Origin: Sphingomonadales bacterium | GTDB lineage: Bacteria > Pseudomonadota > Alphaproteobacteria > Sphingomonadales > Sphingomonadaceae | DNA length: 64,000 bases | Assembly (NCBI GenBank): GCA_016721875.1 | Contig: JADKHG010000001.1 | Location: 310,001-374,000 of the forward strand | Reading direction: 5' to 3' | Shown here: positions 7,521-18,282 of the stretch, piece by piece | How the letters are laid out: the number at the start of each line of letters is the position of its first letter | Position numbering within the stretch: position 1 is the first letter of the stretch | Program-made: the position numbers and the translations under genes | The notes under the pieces: generated by a model | Told to the model about the DNA's origin: nothing | The model's database searches: none | The model's input: the letters and a program-made list of their open reading frames with translations, nothing else

Positions 7521-10500
7521 ATGTCAAAATTCGTGCGTTCCAGCCGTTTTGCGGCGCTTTCGACGGCGTCCAGCCTTGCGCTTTGCGCACTTTTTGCCCA
7601 GCCGGCATTCGCGCAATCCGCCGACGAAGCCGACCCGAGCACAGCTGCCGTTGAAACGGAAGATGAGATCGTCGTCAGTGGCTTTCGCAAATCTCTTGAA
7701 AATGCCCAAGGCATAAAGAAGGATGCCGATACATTTGTAGACGTCATTACCGCGGAAGACATAGGCGCACTGCCTGATCGCTCGGTAGCAGAAGCGCTGC
7801 AGCGCGTTCCCGGCGTTAACATCGGGCGCTTTGAAAAGACGACTGACCCGGATCGCTTCTCGGTCGAGGTACCGGCGTCATCATTCGCGGCCTGCCTTTT
7901 GTCCGTTCGGAATTGAACGGGCGCGACATCTTTCCGCGACCGGCGGTACGGTGTTGTCCTTCAATGACGTCTCGCCAGAACTTCTGGGACGCGTCGAAGT
8001 CTTCAAGAACGTTACGCCCGACATGATCGATGGCGGTATTGCTGGCACCGTTAATCCGTCACGCGCAAGCCTCGACAATCCCGGTTTCAAGATCGCGGGA
8101 ACGATTGAAGGCAATTATGGCGATCTCGCCAAAGAATGGTCGCCCGGATTTTCTGGGATCATTTCCAACACTTGGGAAACGAGTGGCGGAAGCAAGTTCG
8201 GCCTGCAACTTGGTTATGCAAAATCTGAACTGATCAGCCGCACCGATGCTTCGCAGCTGACCGACCCCTGCTATCGTGCCGATACGCTCACTTCGACCTG
8301 TCTACGTGTGCGTGACGTCGGTTCGGGCGGCTTTGGTAACGGCACAGGCTTCAACGAGACCAACTTCCCGCCTGCAGGTACCGTCATCGTCCCCAAGGGT
8401 GCGGGCGTGCGCACCACTACGCTGGAACGCGATCGCGAAGCGTTTTCAGCCGTTGCGCAATTTGAAAGCGGCGACGGTCGATTGGTAGCAACAGCAGAGT
8501 TCCTGCGTTCCAACACCAAATTCTTCACGGACGAATATGCCATTCTGGCACTGGTGAATAATGATGCTGGCTTCCCGGTGCAGGCCGCTGGCAGTACATG
8601 GACCTTTGACGATAACAATGTGTTCCAGACCGGCACCCTGACCCAGACAGGTGGCGATTCCGGTTTGTCGCCTTGGGGTGGTTTGCCGACAGAGCTGTTG
8701 CGCTTCCAGCGCAACACTAAAGCGACGACTGAGGATTTCTCTTTTGATGCCAAGTTCGAAGCGACCGATCGCTTGCGCTTCAACTTTGAACTGCAGCACA
8801 TCGGATCGGAGCTCAGCCAGGATGCGATTATCGGCACGATGGCGACATTCTCCGATGTCCGCATCGATAATAGCGGCAATGTCCCGAACGTAGAATTCAT
8901 ACTGCCGCAAGGCGCGCCGCAAGGCATTTATGGCAGCCCGGAATATACCTATTTCTGGTTCTTGCTTGATAGCCAGGCGCGCAACGAAGGCGACCTCAAC
9001 AGCGTCCGTTTTGACGCCGAATACGACATCAGCGATGAAGGTTTCTTCAAAAGTGCTCGCTTCGGAACACGTTGGGCGGAACGTGACCGGATTACCCGCG
9101 ATTCCAATTTTGGTAACTGGGGTACGCTTGGCGCGCCATGGACGGGTCGCGATGGATCCTCGAACCGGCCTGGTCCTAGCGGACCATTGCCCGGCGCACG
9201 TCCCTATGGCGGCGGTGGCGGTGCTTACCCGATCGATTTCCCCGATGCATCTTCCTTCCGGAATCCGTTTGCGGATGGCTTCCAGCGCGGCAATGCGCCC
9301 GTTCCAATCGCAAATGGCGGTGGATTTTTCTACGGTGGCGACGATTTCATCGGCGAATATCTGAACGGCACAACTGCCGCACAGGGTGCCGCGATCACCC
9401 GTTGGTCATTCCCGGATCGTTTGGGCGAAGCGTGGGAGCCAATCACCGATCGCACCAATTCTGACGGATCAGCATGTGCCCCGTTCTGCACAGGCGATAT
9501 TTCGGATGTCACCGAATATACCAAGGCAGCCTATGCACGCGTCGATTTCGGGACTGATTTCGGTAATGGTTGGAATGTCGTAGGCAATTTTGGCGTCCGT
9601 TATGTCCATACCACGGTCAAGAGCGGTGGTAGAATTACACTGCCTAACCCGAACCGGTTCGACGCTTTAGCGGCCGGCGGCAATGCAGACGGTGTGGTGC
9701 AAGTGTCTGAAATCCAGACGGCTTGCAAACAACTTGTCCAGGGTGGGCCAGCAGGCACCCGGCTTCTGTTCCTTGTCTGCCACCAGGCAGGCTGAGTTCG
9801 CGGCGGCACATACTGGACAAGTTATTGTCGACGATCGTGACATAACCTTCGATCACTGGCTGCCCAGCTTCAATGCGAAGCTCGATGTTGGCGGTGGCCT
9901 GTTGTTCCGTTTTGCTGTTTCAAAGGGCATTTCGCGCCCCGACCTGGCACTGTTCCGCGCTGGCGGTGTCATTGCTGACAACACAACCGATCTGGTGTCC
10001 GATGGCACGCTGGCGACTGGCCCGCTGTTCCAGCTCTCGACTGGTAACCGGAACGTTCAAGCGACCCAATCGTGGAACTACGATCTCTCGGCTGAGTGGT
10101 ATTTCGACACAGTTGGTTCGATTTCGGTTTCTGCGTTCCTCAAGGATATTAAGGGGATTGTCAGCAGCGGTTCCAACGTCGTTGACTATCCGTCGGCCAA
10201 TGGCGACATCGCAGTCGAGGTCAATGGCCCAAGCAACGAACTGGGTGGAACCCTCAAGGGTGTCGAACTCAGCTATCAGCAAACCTACGACTTCCTTCCG
10301 GGGTTGCTGAGCGGGCTCGGTACGCAATTGACCTACACCTATGTCGATGCGGGCGATTTCTCCAACGCCGACCTCATCGGGAACCGCGGTACCTTTGCTT
10401 CGCTGCAGCCTCTCCAAGGTGTTTCGAAACACACGGTGAACGCAACGGTCTTCTATGAGAAAGGTCCGCTGGCATTGCGTGCGGCCTATAATTGGCGGTC

Positions 10501-10749
10501 GGATTTCTGGATCACCCGCGCGATGGCATCTTCCCGTTCTCGCCGATCTGGCAGGAATCAACAGGCCAACTTGACGCGTCGATCTTCTATTCGGTCACAG
10601 ACAACATCAAGCTGGGCGTCCAGGGCGTGAACCTGCTCGACGCGGTGACGCGAACCTCTCAGGTGGTTGATTTCGATGGAACGCGCCTAACCCGTTCGGC
10701 GTTCCGCAACGACCGGCGTTTCACTTTCATGGCGCGCTTCGACTTCTAA
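7521..10749 (+). pseudogene. TonB-dependent receptor, frame broken at four points
   Basis: Pieces in successive frames make one receptor of about 1075 residues. It starts with a signal peptide (MSKFVRSSRFAALST...FAQ) and the plug start DEIVVSGFRKSLENA. Frame changes lie near 7868 (GG where GGG restores frame), 7931 (TTT for TTTT), 9758 and 10514 (CCC for CCCC). When joined, the protein reads smoothly through RFSVEGTGVIIRGLPFVRSEL, the barrel and the terminal ARFDF. The plug-domain form (ALPDRSVAEALQRVPGVNI) is typical of sphingomonad carbohydrate receptors. With GH16, GH3 and halogenase neighbours it likely imports beta-glucan oligosaccharides. All breaks are single missing bases in homopolymers, so sequencing error is as likely as real decay. 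ATG at 7521 is chosen because the signal peptide starts there. Confidence 0.85.
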
Positions 10750-10775
10750 ACGCACATCCCAGTGCAACCTTGAAG

Positions 10776-10808
10776 CGGGCCTAGGTCTTTGGACCCGGGC
10801 CCGTTTTT
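10776..10808 (+). terminator. Rho-independent terminator after TonB receptor
   Basis: The stem CGGGCC..GGTC/GACC..GGGCCCG with a TTTG loop is followed by TTTTT. It lies 27 bases after the receptor stop and before the GH16 gene. Confidence 0.75.
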
Positions 10809-10863
10809 CTTTGCAGTGCATGCTTGTTGATAGCTGCACTTATTCCCTTAGGGAGGATCCGGC

Positions 10864-11841
10864 ATGTCACTTGTTAGAACTCTCGTCCTTTTGCCGATAG
10901 CTTCGATCGGGATCGCGTCGTCGGCTGAGTCGCACGCCGACACCAACGGCGAGCAATGGGAACTGGTCTGGTCGGACGAGTTCGAGGGCATACAGCTCGA
11001 CCGCACCAAATGGAAACCCGAAAGGTCGTGCTGGGGCGGGGGCAATAATGAGCGCCAATGTTATACCGACCGACTGAAGAACATCCGTGTCGAAGGCGGC
11101 GCATTGCGCTTGATTGCGTATAAAGAGAAATTCCGTGGCCCGGATCGCCCGCCTGAAATTGCTGTTAAGCCGAACCCTGATAAGACCCAGTCCTATACTT
11201 CGGGCAAAATCCGTACATTAGGGCTTTCGAGCTGGAAATATGGCAGGGTCGAATTTCGAGCCAAGCCGCCCAAAGGGCAAGGGACGTGGCCTGCAGTCTG
11301 GATGATGCCAGCGGCTAATGTTTACGGCAGTTGGCCACGCTCTGGTGAAATTGACATATTGGAAGGCGTCAATCTTGGCGCGACTTGCCCGCAATGCAAA
11401 GGCGATGTTGGCGAGAACCGGATGATCAGTGCGCTGCATTTCGGCGACTATGCGCCTAAAAACAAGGTGCGAGACACGCGGGTTGCGCTTCCTTCAAACG
11501 CGCTTCCCTCTGACGATTACCATGTCTGGACGCTCGAATGGGGCGAAGGGCTGATGCGCTTTTACCTCGACGGCCGGAAATATTGGGAACTGACCGAAAA
11601 GGATTGGGAAAGCACTTCGCCCAAGGCAAAGGGAAATCCCGTTGCGCCGTTCGACCAGCCCTTTTACATCATGGCCAATCTGGCGATTGGCGGAAAACTT
11701 TCCGAGGAAAATAACGACAAAGATGTTGCAAAGAATGCAATACCCGCTGAATTTGCAATCGATTGGATACGCATTTATCAATGTCGGACCGACAGGGAAA
11801 AGGGACTGGCCTGCATGAAAAGCGTCGAGGGGGAAAAGTAA
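10864..11841 (+). CDS. GH16 family endo-beta-glucanase (laminarinase-like), secreted
   Basis: 325 residues with an N-terminal signal peptide (LVLLPIASIGIASSAESHA). The GH16 fold begins at WELVWSDEFEG. The catalytic motif GEIDILEGV is at about 160-169, matching the ExDxxE pattern with nucleophile and acid/base glutamates. Upstream SYTSGKIRT and GRVEFRAKPPKGQGTWPAVWM, and the C-terminal DWIRIYQC, are standard family blocks. It should hydrolyse beta-1,3 or beta-1,3-1,4 glucan to oligosaccharides in the periplasm or outside the cell. Two closely spaced Cys pairs (CPQC and CWGG/QCYT) may form disulfides. A strong ribosome site (GGGAGGA, about 10853-10858) precedes the ATG. The LacI gene follows by 2 bases, so the two are co-transcribed. 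Confidence 0.92.
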   Translation: MSLVRTLVLLPIASIGIASSAESHADTNGEQWELVWSDEFEGIQLDRTKWKPERSCWGGGNNERQCYTDRLKNIRVEGGALRLIAYKEKFRGPDRPPEIAVKPNPDKTQSYTSGKIRTLGLSSWKYGRVEFRAKPPKGQGTWPAVWMMPAANVYGSWPRSGEIDILEGVNLGATCPQCKGDVGENRMISALHFGDYAPKNKVRDTRVALPSNALPSDDYHVWTLEWGEGLMRFYLDGRKYWELTEKDWESTSPKAKGNPVAPFDQPFYIMANLAIGGKLSEENNDKDVAKNAIPAEFAIDWIRIYQCRTDREKGLACMKSVEGEK

Positions 11842-11843
11842 GG

Positions 11844-12905
11844 ATGGCGAGGCGTCGCCAAGCAGTAACGATCAAACATGTCGCAGCAGAGGCCAAGGTT
11901 TCCCTGCAAACGGTCAGCCGCGTCATCAACAATGAACCCAATGTCCGGGCTGCGATGAAGGAACGGGTGCAGGCCGCCATCGACATGCTCGGCTATGTCC
12001 CCTCGATCGCCGCGCAGCGGATGAGCGGTTCCAAGTCTTATTTGATCCTAGCCATCAATGATCGCGACCGTACCATCGCAGAATGGCAGGCGCGGCAAGG
12101 CGGTGACTGGGTGGACCAGATGCTGCTGGGCGGCATGCTGAAATGCGCCGAACATGGCTATCGGATGATCTTCGAACTGGTTGATACGCATAGCGATCAT
12201 GTTGAACGCGAGTTGGGTGCAGCGATTGCAGCGCTGCAACCTGACGGCATCATCCTAACCCCGCCGCATTCCGAAAATCCGCTGATCACCGGATTTCTGG
12301 ACCGACAAAAAATCCCTTTTGCGCGCATTGGTTCGGTTGAGCCCGGCCCCGGAATTGCCATGACGATGGGGGACAAAGGTTCAGCGCGCATGGCAACCGA
12401 GCATCTCCTCGCACTAAGCCATCGCAGCATTGCTCTGATCGCCGGACCGGAAGAATATAACCTTTCCAATTGGCGCATTGATGGCTGGCAACATGCTATG
12501 GCAAATGCCGGGCTACCCACCGATGGCTTGCTGGTACGCGGCGATTTCAGCTATGATAGCGGCGTTGCTGCGGCACAGACGCTGCTTGATCGAAAGAATC
12601 GCCCAACCGCCATTATCGCAAGCAATGATCAGATGGCGCTTGCCGTGCTCGACACGGCGATCAAGATGGGCTTACGAGCACCCGATGATCTGTCGCTTGT
12701 CAGTTTCGATAACTCGCCTGTCACGCGCTTCACCAGCCCGGAACTGACTGTTATCGACCAACCCATTGTTGCGACCTTTTCCAAAGCGGTCGAATTGCTG
12801 ATCACCAACGGTAACGGGCCCGAACCCGTGCAACCTGTTGTGGTCGAAAGTAGCCTGATCGTGCGCGGCAGCACGGCACCACCTGCTGGTCATAGCGGCT
12901 GTTGA
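11844..12905 (+). CDS. LacI-family transcriptional regulator (353 aa)
   Basis: The N-terminus has the canonical LacI helix-turn-helix and hinge: VTIKHVAAEAKVSLQTVSRV, then NNEPNVRAAMKERVQAAIDMLGY. A periplasmic-binding-protein-like effector domain follows with DGIILTPPHSEN, MATEHLLALSHRSIALIAGP and ASNDQMALAVL blocks. The start is the ATG at 11844, two bases after the GH16 stop, with a purine-rich ribosome site inside the end of GH16. It is the likely repressor of the beta-glucan locus, acting at GAACGTTC palindromes at 7410-7447 and 17824-17837 and released by a sugar. The effector is inferred only from neighbours. Confidence 0.92.
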   Translation: MARRRQAVTIKHVAAEAKVSLQTVSRVINNEPNVRAAMKERVQAAIDMLGYVPSIAAQRMSGSKSYLILAINDRDRTIAEWQARQGGDWVDQMLLGGMLKCAEHGYRMIFELVDTHSDHVERELGAAIAALQPDGIILTPPHSENPLITGFLDRQKIPFARIGSVEPGPGIAMTMGDKGSARMATEHLLALSHRSIALIAGPEEYNLSNWRIDGWQHAMANAGLPTDGLLVRGDFSYDSGVAAAQTLLDRKNRPTAIIASNDQMALAVLDTAIKMGLRAPDDLSLVSFDNSPVTRFTSPELTVIDQPIVATFSKAVELLITNGNGPEPVQPVVVESSLIVRGSTAPPAGHSGC

Positions 12906-12909
12906 TCCT

Positions 12910-14118
12910 TTGGAAAGCCAGCGACAGTCAAAGCGATTTCTATATCTTTATGCTTTAGCCGTCGCAGGTGGCTCCGTTGCCTATGTTCCCTTTCTAACAA
13001 TACTGCTGCCCAATCATGTGACAGCATTTGCGGATGAAGGGGCGCTGAAGCTATTGGCGCAACTTGCCTTTGCTGGAGCCATTGCAGCCAGCCTTTCCAA
13101 CATATTGTTCGGCTGGGCCAGCGACAGAAGCGGATCACGGCGTCCATGGATCGGAACTGGACTGGCCTTCTCCTCGCTACTCTTGCCCGTAATGCACCTT
13201 GCAACAACGCCGCTCCATCTGATGATCCTGATCATTTGCTGGCAGGCGGCCCTCAACATGATGCTTGCCCCGCTGGCTGCATGGGCCGGGGATAGCGTAC
13301 CGGATTCCCAAAAGGGCATACTCGGAGGTCTCCTGGCCTTTGCCCCCGCCCTGGGCGCTTTGGCGGGAGCGCTCGTTACGGTGCCAGAAATTGCTTCGGA
13401 TGGTGGACGGTTGGTCATCATAGGGTTGCTGGCTGTTGCGATGGTAACACCCGTGCTCCTTTTCAGCCGCCCAGTACCTATGCCACATCTTTCAACTGAC
13501 GCGGACCAGCCTGACAAACCCCTCGCGCAGCGGAATGCAACCCGCAGCGCCGTGATCAGCATGTGGATCGCCCGGTTGTTTATTCAGATCGCCGAGGCGT
13601 CGCTTTTTGCCTTTTTGCTGCTCTGGTTCCGCAGTGTTGACCGCAATTTTAGCGACAATGATGCCGCCATCATATTCGCTGTGGTAATGGCCATGGCTGT
13701 TGCCGCCACGCTGATGATCGGGCGCTGGTCGGACCGCGCGGGCCAGCCGATCCTGCCGCTGGCAATATGCGCCGCAATTGCTGCATTCGGATTGCTGATC
13801 ATGGCGATGGCGAGCGGATTGCGGCTAGCGGTAACGGGCTATGCCCTTTTCGGATTGTCGAGCGGAATTTTTCTGGCGCTGCACAGCAGTCAGACTTTGC
13901 GCGTGCTGCCAAAGCCAGCAACACGCGGCCGCGACCTTGGCCTATTCAACCTGACCAACACCGTGCCATCGCTGATCATGCCATGGCTGACGCTGGCGAT
14001 GGTTCCCACCTTTGGCTTTGACGCCCTATTTGTCCTGCTTGCGGAACTGGCCTTCGCCGCATGCCTGATTTTGATGACTATGCCGGGCGGCGGGCATATA
14101 TCCCAAACAAGGCAATAA
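12910..14118 (+). CDS. MFS transporter (402 aa)
   Basis: About twelve hydrophobic segments, beginning with YLYALAVAGGSVAYVPFLTI. The loop FGWASDRSGSRRPWIG after the second helix is the MFS signature, and GRWSDRAGQP repeats it in the second half. A TTG start 4 bases after the LacI stop gives MESQRQSKRFLY, so translation is coupled to the regulator. It probably moves a sugar or oligosaccharide released by the glucanases across the inner membrane. The gene converges on and overlaps the end of the opposite-strand transporter by about 40 bases. Confidence 0.85.
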   Translation: MESQRQSKRFLYLYALAVAGGSVAYVPFLTILLPNHVTAFADEGALKLLAQLAFAGAIAASLSNILFGWASDRSGSRRPWIGTGLAFSSLLLPVMHLATTPLHLMILIICWQAALNMMLAPLAAWAGDSVPDSQKGILGGLLAFAPALGALAGALVTVPEIASDGGRLVIIGLLAVAMVTPVLLFSRPVPMPHLSTDADQPDKPLAQRNATRSAVISMWIARLFIQIAEASLFAFLLLWFRSVDRNFSDNDAAIIFAVVMAMAVAATLMIGRWSDRAGQPILPLAICAAIAAFGLLIMAMASGLRLAVTGYALFGLSSGIFLALHSSQTLRVLPKPATRGRDLGLFNLTNTVPSLIMPWLTLAMVPTFGFDALFVLLAELAFAACLILMTMPGGGHISQTRQ

Positions 14119-15355
14119 TCGCATAGCATAGCATCGGCAGAATTAACGCAATCGCTAGGCTGGATGTCAGGTCGGCAATGATGCCTGTCAGCAATGGCAC
14201 GACCGCGCCGCCAACAATCGCCACATTGATGATACCCGAGCCATCGGCAGCTCGAGCGCCAAGTTTCTCACAGGCTAAGGTGAAAATGGTCGGGAACATG
14301 ATAGCATTGGCTAGCCCGATTGCGAGCAGGCTGTATCCAGAAATAGCACCAATCGTCTGTGTGGAGATTAGGATTAGCACGATCGCAGCAACGGCGACAA
14401 TTGCCAGTAACTTGCCAGGGCTGACCATGCGAAGCAAGCCAGAGCCAATGAAGCGGCCGACCATAGCTCCAGCCCAGTAAAGACCAATAAGCTTGCCAGC
14501 GGCTTGCTCTTCCAGTCCCATGACGTGCGATTGCATTAAATAGTTGACGATGAGCGAACCGATGGAAACTTCAGCCCCGACGTAGAGAAAGATACAGAGA
14601 GCACCAAACCCGAAGCGCGGGCGCTTCAACAGGTCAAGGCCAGCAAGGCCTTCGCTTGCCTCATGCTTTTCTCCCTTTAGCGCATTGCGGAACATCCAAA
14701 CCACAGCCGGCCACAACCGCAAGCGCGGCGGCAATGCCTAAATATCCATTCACAATGGCTTGGCTCTCTGCGGTGCGATAGGCATCCAATTCAACACCGG
14801 AAAGCTGGTCCGCCGTTACAGTGGCCAATCCACCAAGGATCAGAATCGAGCCAACAAAGGGGAACACCGTTGTACCGAGCGAGTTGAAGGCTTGCGCAAA
14901 GGTTAGTCTGCTATGCGCCGTGTCCGGCTTTCCAAGCAGCGAGATAAGCGGGTTCGAGACGACCTGCATAATCACCACGCCGCTGGCGAGGACAAACAAC
15001 GCGAACAGGAACAATCCATAAGTGGCCGTCTGACTGGCCGGAATGAAGAGCAAACAGCCGATCATCATCGTCGCAGGCCAGCCACCGCGCCGCGCATATA
15101 GCCGATCCTCTTGACCAGCCGCGCACCCGGTATGCCGATCACCGCATAAGCCGTGAAAAAGCAGAATTGCACCAGCATGGCCTGGGTATAATTGAGCGTA
15201 AAGAGCTCTTTCAGCTTGGGGATGATAACATCGTTGAGCGAGGTGATGCCGCCGAAGATGAAGAACAGCCCCATGACAAAAAGCTGAAGTTGCGGCGCAT
15301 CAATATGCGCATCATCGGTTCCCGTTGAAACATTCGCACCGCTCTGAACCGCCAT
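14078..15355 (-). pseudogene. FucP/GluP-type sugar:proton symporter (MFS), two frameshifts
   Basis: Three minus-strand frames join into one protein of about 425 residues. The start is MAVQSGANVSTGTDDAHIDA, then FVMGLFFIFGGITSLNDVII, typical of the fucose/glucose/galactose symporter family. Frame changes lie near 15071-15080 (GYMRGAVAGL to TMMIGCLLFIPA) and near 14703-14712 (AVVAG to VVWMFRNAL). The blocks NPLISLLGKPDTAHSRLTFA, FLYVGAEVSIGSLIVNYL and NAIMFPTIFTLACEKLG are all family features. It probably imports glucose from GH3 action. It lies 19 bases upstream... that is, its start is 3' of the GH3 gene end by less than 20 bases in sequence order, so the GH3 transcript and this gene are not in the same order: GH3 is transcribed first and this gene follows it. 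Frameshifts may be sequencing errors. Confidence 0.8.
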
Positions 15356-15374
15356 CTACTCTCTCCCCTACTGA

Positions 15375-17801
15375 TTATTTTGCTACTGCCGGGCAAGCAC
15401 CAGCGCTACCTTTGGCTTCAATACGGACATTGCGGATCGTTGCAACAAACCCTTTGGGTGCAGCAATTCGCAATGGCATTGCCACTGTTTTCATTTTTGC
15501 TCCGGCCTTCGCAAAGCAGCTTAACGGAATATAGGTATTGAGCAAACTTCCCGCCGACTTTGCACCAATCAAATCCTGCAACGTCAAGGTCGCTTCGCCA
15601 ACAGTTAACAAAACAGGCCCCTTAGCTGGCTGGTCAATCCGCCAATCGATCATCAGTGCGGCTCCGCTCTCGCTTTGTTTGAGCAAATCAACCGCTGGTC
15701 CGTTGATGGTCATCTTGCCATCCGTATTCCAGGTGAATTTACGTGCATCTTCCTGCGCCGAAAGGTCAACCGGGCGCGTGCTTATCGCGCCGTCAACATC
15801 CAGCCGCCACGGTGCCGGTATCTTGCCGCGCACGACGAAGTTGGAAATGTGGCTTGATAATGTCAGGTCAACACCTGCCTTTTCATTAACGGGCCCTAAG
15901 TGCGATGGCTTTGTATAGGTCAGGCCATAGCCCATCGGGAACAGCGGTTTGGAAATGGGCGAAAGCGCATTTGCCGGCCAGACAAAGGGCAGGCGCCCGG
16001 CAAAGTCGCGGGCCGCTTTGCCATCAGCAGCAGCCACCAACACATCGGCGACACCATTGCCCTGTGTACCAGGCAGCCAAGCCGCGACAAAGGCATCTGC
16101 CTGATTGATCAGCTTGCCTGTAAACATTGGCCGACCGGACAGGAATACCACGACGACGCGGATGCCTTGAGACTTCAAACGCGCAATCAACTCTTCATCG
16201 GCAGGGCTGGTCCGATACGCCAGATCAGGTGCATCGCCTTCAAATTCGGCATAGGGTCGTTCACCGACAACAACCACGGCAACTTCGGGCTTCGCTTCAA
16301 AACGACCGTCGGCCGAAATCGTCGCGATTCCGCCACTGGTGCGCACTGCATCAGAAATGGCACGCCCGATTGTCTGGCCGTTGGGAAAATCCTCTGGCTT
16401 GGTGTCGGTGCCCTGCCAGCTGATCGTCCATCCGCCTGCCTGCATTGCCATATTGTCGGCACCGGGACCGGCAATGAGCACATTGGCACCCTTGCGAATA
16501 GGCAGAACGCCATCATTGTTTTTCAGAAGCACCAGCGATTTCGCTACGGCTTCGCGTGCCAATTCCAAATGATCAGCAGTGCCAATCAGTGCCGGGTCGC
16601 CGCGTTGCGTCAACGTGTCGCCCATCAGTCCCAGTTTGAATTTGACCCGCAATATCCGACGCACAGCATCGTCGATACGTGCCGCTGCTATAGTACCGTC
16701 ACGCGCTGCGGCCAGCGTCGAATCATAAACTTTCTTCCAGCTGTCCGGTGCCATGAAGAGATCGAGCCCTGCGTTGATCGCATCGGGACAGGCACCCGCC
16801 GAACAACCCGGTACTTGGCCATGGCCATTCCAGTCGCCGACCACCAGACCCGCAAAGCCCATCCGGCCTTTCAACACATCGGTCACAAGCGATTTATTGC
16901 CGTGATGCTTGGCACCATTCCAGCTGGAGAAGCTGACCATCACCGAAAGCGCGCCTGCATCGATTGCAGCAGGGTATCCTTGGGCATGCTTTTCGATCAA
17001 TTCCTTTTCGCTGATCCGGGCATCGCCCTGATCACGCCCATCGGCTGTGCCGCCATCGGCAAGGAAGTGCTTGGCCGTTGCGGCAACTTTCTTCGCATCC
17101 AGTACCTTGCCCGATTCCAGCTTTCCCTGCAGGCCCAGCGTCATCGCAGTCGCATATTTTGCAACCAATGTCGGGTCAGCCGCATAGCCTTCATAGCTCC
17201 GGCCCCAGCGCAGATCCTGCGGTACCGCCAGTGTCGGGGCAAAAGTCCATTCGATCCCGCTGCCTGAAATTTCGGCTGCCGTCGCTTCGCCAATGCGCCG
17301 GATCATGACTGGATCATTGGCAGCACCCAGCCCTATATTGTGCGGAAAAATGGTTGCACCCGGCAGGTTCGAATGGCCATGTACAGCGTCGACACCGAAC
17401 AGAATAGGGATGCCTGCGCCGGAATTGCGTGATACCTCCCGGAATTCCCCTACAAGCTCTGCCCATTTCGCGGCACTCGCCCGTTCATTGCCATAAGGTC
17501 CGGAATTGCCGCCCGCGAGGATCGACCCAAGCGGATATTGCTGCAGATCGCTTGGCTTGATCGAACTGATATCGGCCTGGATAAGCTGGCCGACCTTTTG
17601 TTCGAGTGTCATTTTTTCGAGCAGTAAGTCAATCGCTGCCTCAGTTTCTTTAGACGTCAAGGCGGCTGGGCTTTCCGCCTTTGGCCATAACGCCGGATTG
17701 GCTTTGGAGCTGTCACCACCTGCGCTGTTGTCAACAGCCGTTGGGCTGCACCCTGCCAAAACCAGCAAAAGTACCAATAGCGCTCGTTGCCTCAACATCA
17801 A
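15375..17801 (-). CDS. GH3 family beta-glucosidase, lipoprotein (808 aa)
   Basis: The N-terminus MMLRQRALLVLLLVLAGCSP carries a lipobox (LAGC), so the enzyme is likely membrane-anchored in the periplasm or outer membrane. The GH3 N-domain contains FGVDAVHGHSNLPGATIFPH, AATAKHFLADGG and, at about residue 320, GLVVGDWNGHGQ with the catalytic aspartate. The C-domain has VLPIRKGANVLIAGPGADN and VVVVFLSGRPM. The last 250 residues form the extra C-terminal beta domain of ExoP-type exo-1,3/1,4-glucosidases. It should cut terminal glucose from beta-glucan oligosaccharides made by GH16. A perfect LacI-type palindrome lies 23 bases before the start, so it is directly repressible. The sugar symporter at 14078-15355 follows in the same direction after 19 bases. 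Confidence 0.93.
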   Translation of the reverse strand: MMLRQRALLVLLLVLAGCSPTAVDNSAGGDSSKANPALWPKAESPAALTSKETEAAIDLLLEKMTLEQKVGQLIQADISSIKPSDLQQYPLGSILAGGNSGPYGNERASAAKWAELVGEFREVSRNSGAGIPILFGVDAVHGHSNLPGATIFPHNIGLGAANDPVMIRRIGEATAAEISGSGIEWTFAPTLAVPQDLRWGRSYEGYAADPTLVAKYATAMTLGLQGKLESGKVLDAKKVAATAKHFLADGGTADGRDQGDARISEKELIEKHAQGYPAAIDAGALSVMVSFSSWNGAKHHGNKSLVTDVLKGRMGFAGLVVGDWNGHGQVPGCSAGACPDAINAGLDLFMAPDSWKKVYDSTLAAARDGTIAAARIDDAVRRILRVKFKLGLMGDTLTQRGDPALIGTADHLELAREAVAKSLVLLKNNDGVLPIRKGANVLIAGPGADNMAMQAGGWTISWQGTDTKPEDFPNGQTIGRAISDAVRTSGGIATISADGRFEAKPEVAVVVVGERPYAEFEGDAPDLAYRTSPADEELIARLKSQGIRVVVVFLSGRPMFTGKLINQADAFVAAWLPGTQGNGVADVLVAAADGKAARDFAGRLPFVWPANALSPISKPLFPMGYGLTYTKPSHLGPVNEKAGVDLTLSSHISNFVVRGKIPAPWRLDVDGAISTRPVDLSAQEDARKFTWNTDGKMTINGPAVDLLKQSESGAALMIDWRIDQPAKGPVLLTVGEATLTLQDLIGAKSAGSLLNTYIPLSCFAKAGAKMKTVAMPLRIAAPKGFVATIRNVRIEAKGSAGACPAVAK

Positions 17802-17823
17802 TTTCCTCGCCTGCTGCTTATCT

Positions 17824-17837
17824 TGAGAACGTTCTCA
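17824..17837. promoter_or_regulatory. LacI-type operator upstream of GH3 gene
   Basis: TGAGAACGTTCTCA is a perfect 14-base palindrome ending 23 bases before the GH3 start. It has the GAACGTTC core seen at 7410-7447, and it is the best single example of the inferred operator of the LacI protein at 11844-12905. Confidence 0.75.
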
Positions 17838-18282
17838 TCAGAACTACAGCAACACATTGGGAAATCAAGCGTCAACCGTAAAATTACAAACCGGCTTCGC
17901 TGAACATATGGCAGATTTCTGCGCGTTGATCGGGTTATCGAAATGCCAGCATGTTAGCAGACCCCGCCGAAGCGTCTCACGGTCACAGTTCGCATTGGTT
18001 CTGCCTCGGCATTTGAAAGTCGGAAAACATCGCCCGAAAAGAAGGCTGACATTGGCTCAGGTTGAAGTCGTCACAACGATCGTACTTTCTATCGGGGTGG
18101 ACCTAGATGGATAGTTCTTGCGCAGTGAATAGCCATTTGAAGAGCCGCGACAAATGACGAAACCGGTCATCAAACCAGACATAGCCGTGACGCTCTCCTG
18201 AAGCGCCAAAGGCCGAGGGCAGATCGCTTCGCCCTCATGGCTTTTAAACGGCTTGGCTCGGCAGGCTTAAAAGCGCCAAGAC
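17838..18282. other. Intergenic region with no recognisable gene
   Basis: About 445 bases between the GH3 promoter and the end of the ROK kinase gene. The open frames here (for example 17857-18114 plus) show no family pattern or signal peptide. No RNA gene or terminator with a clear stem was recognised. It may be a decayed remnant. Confidence 0.35.
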
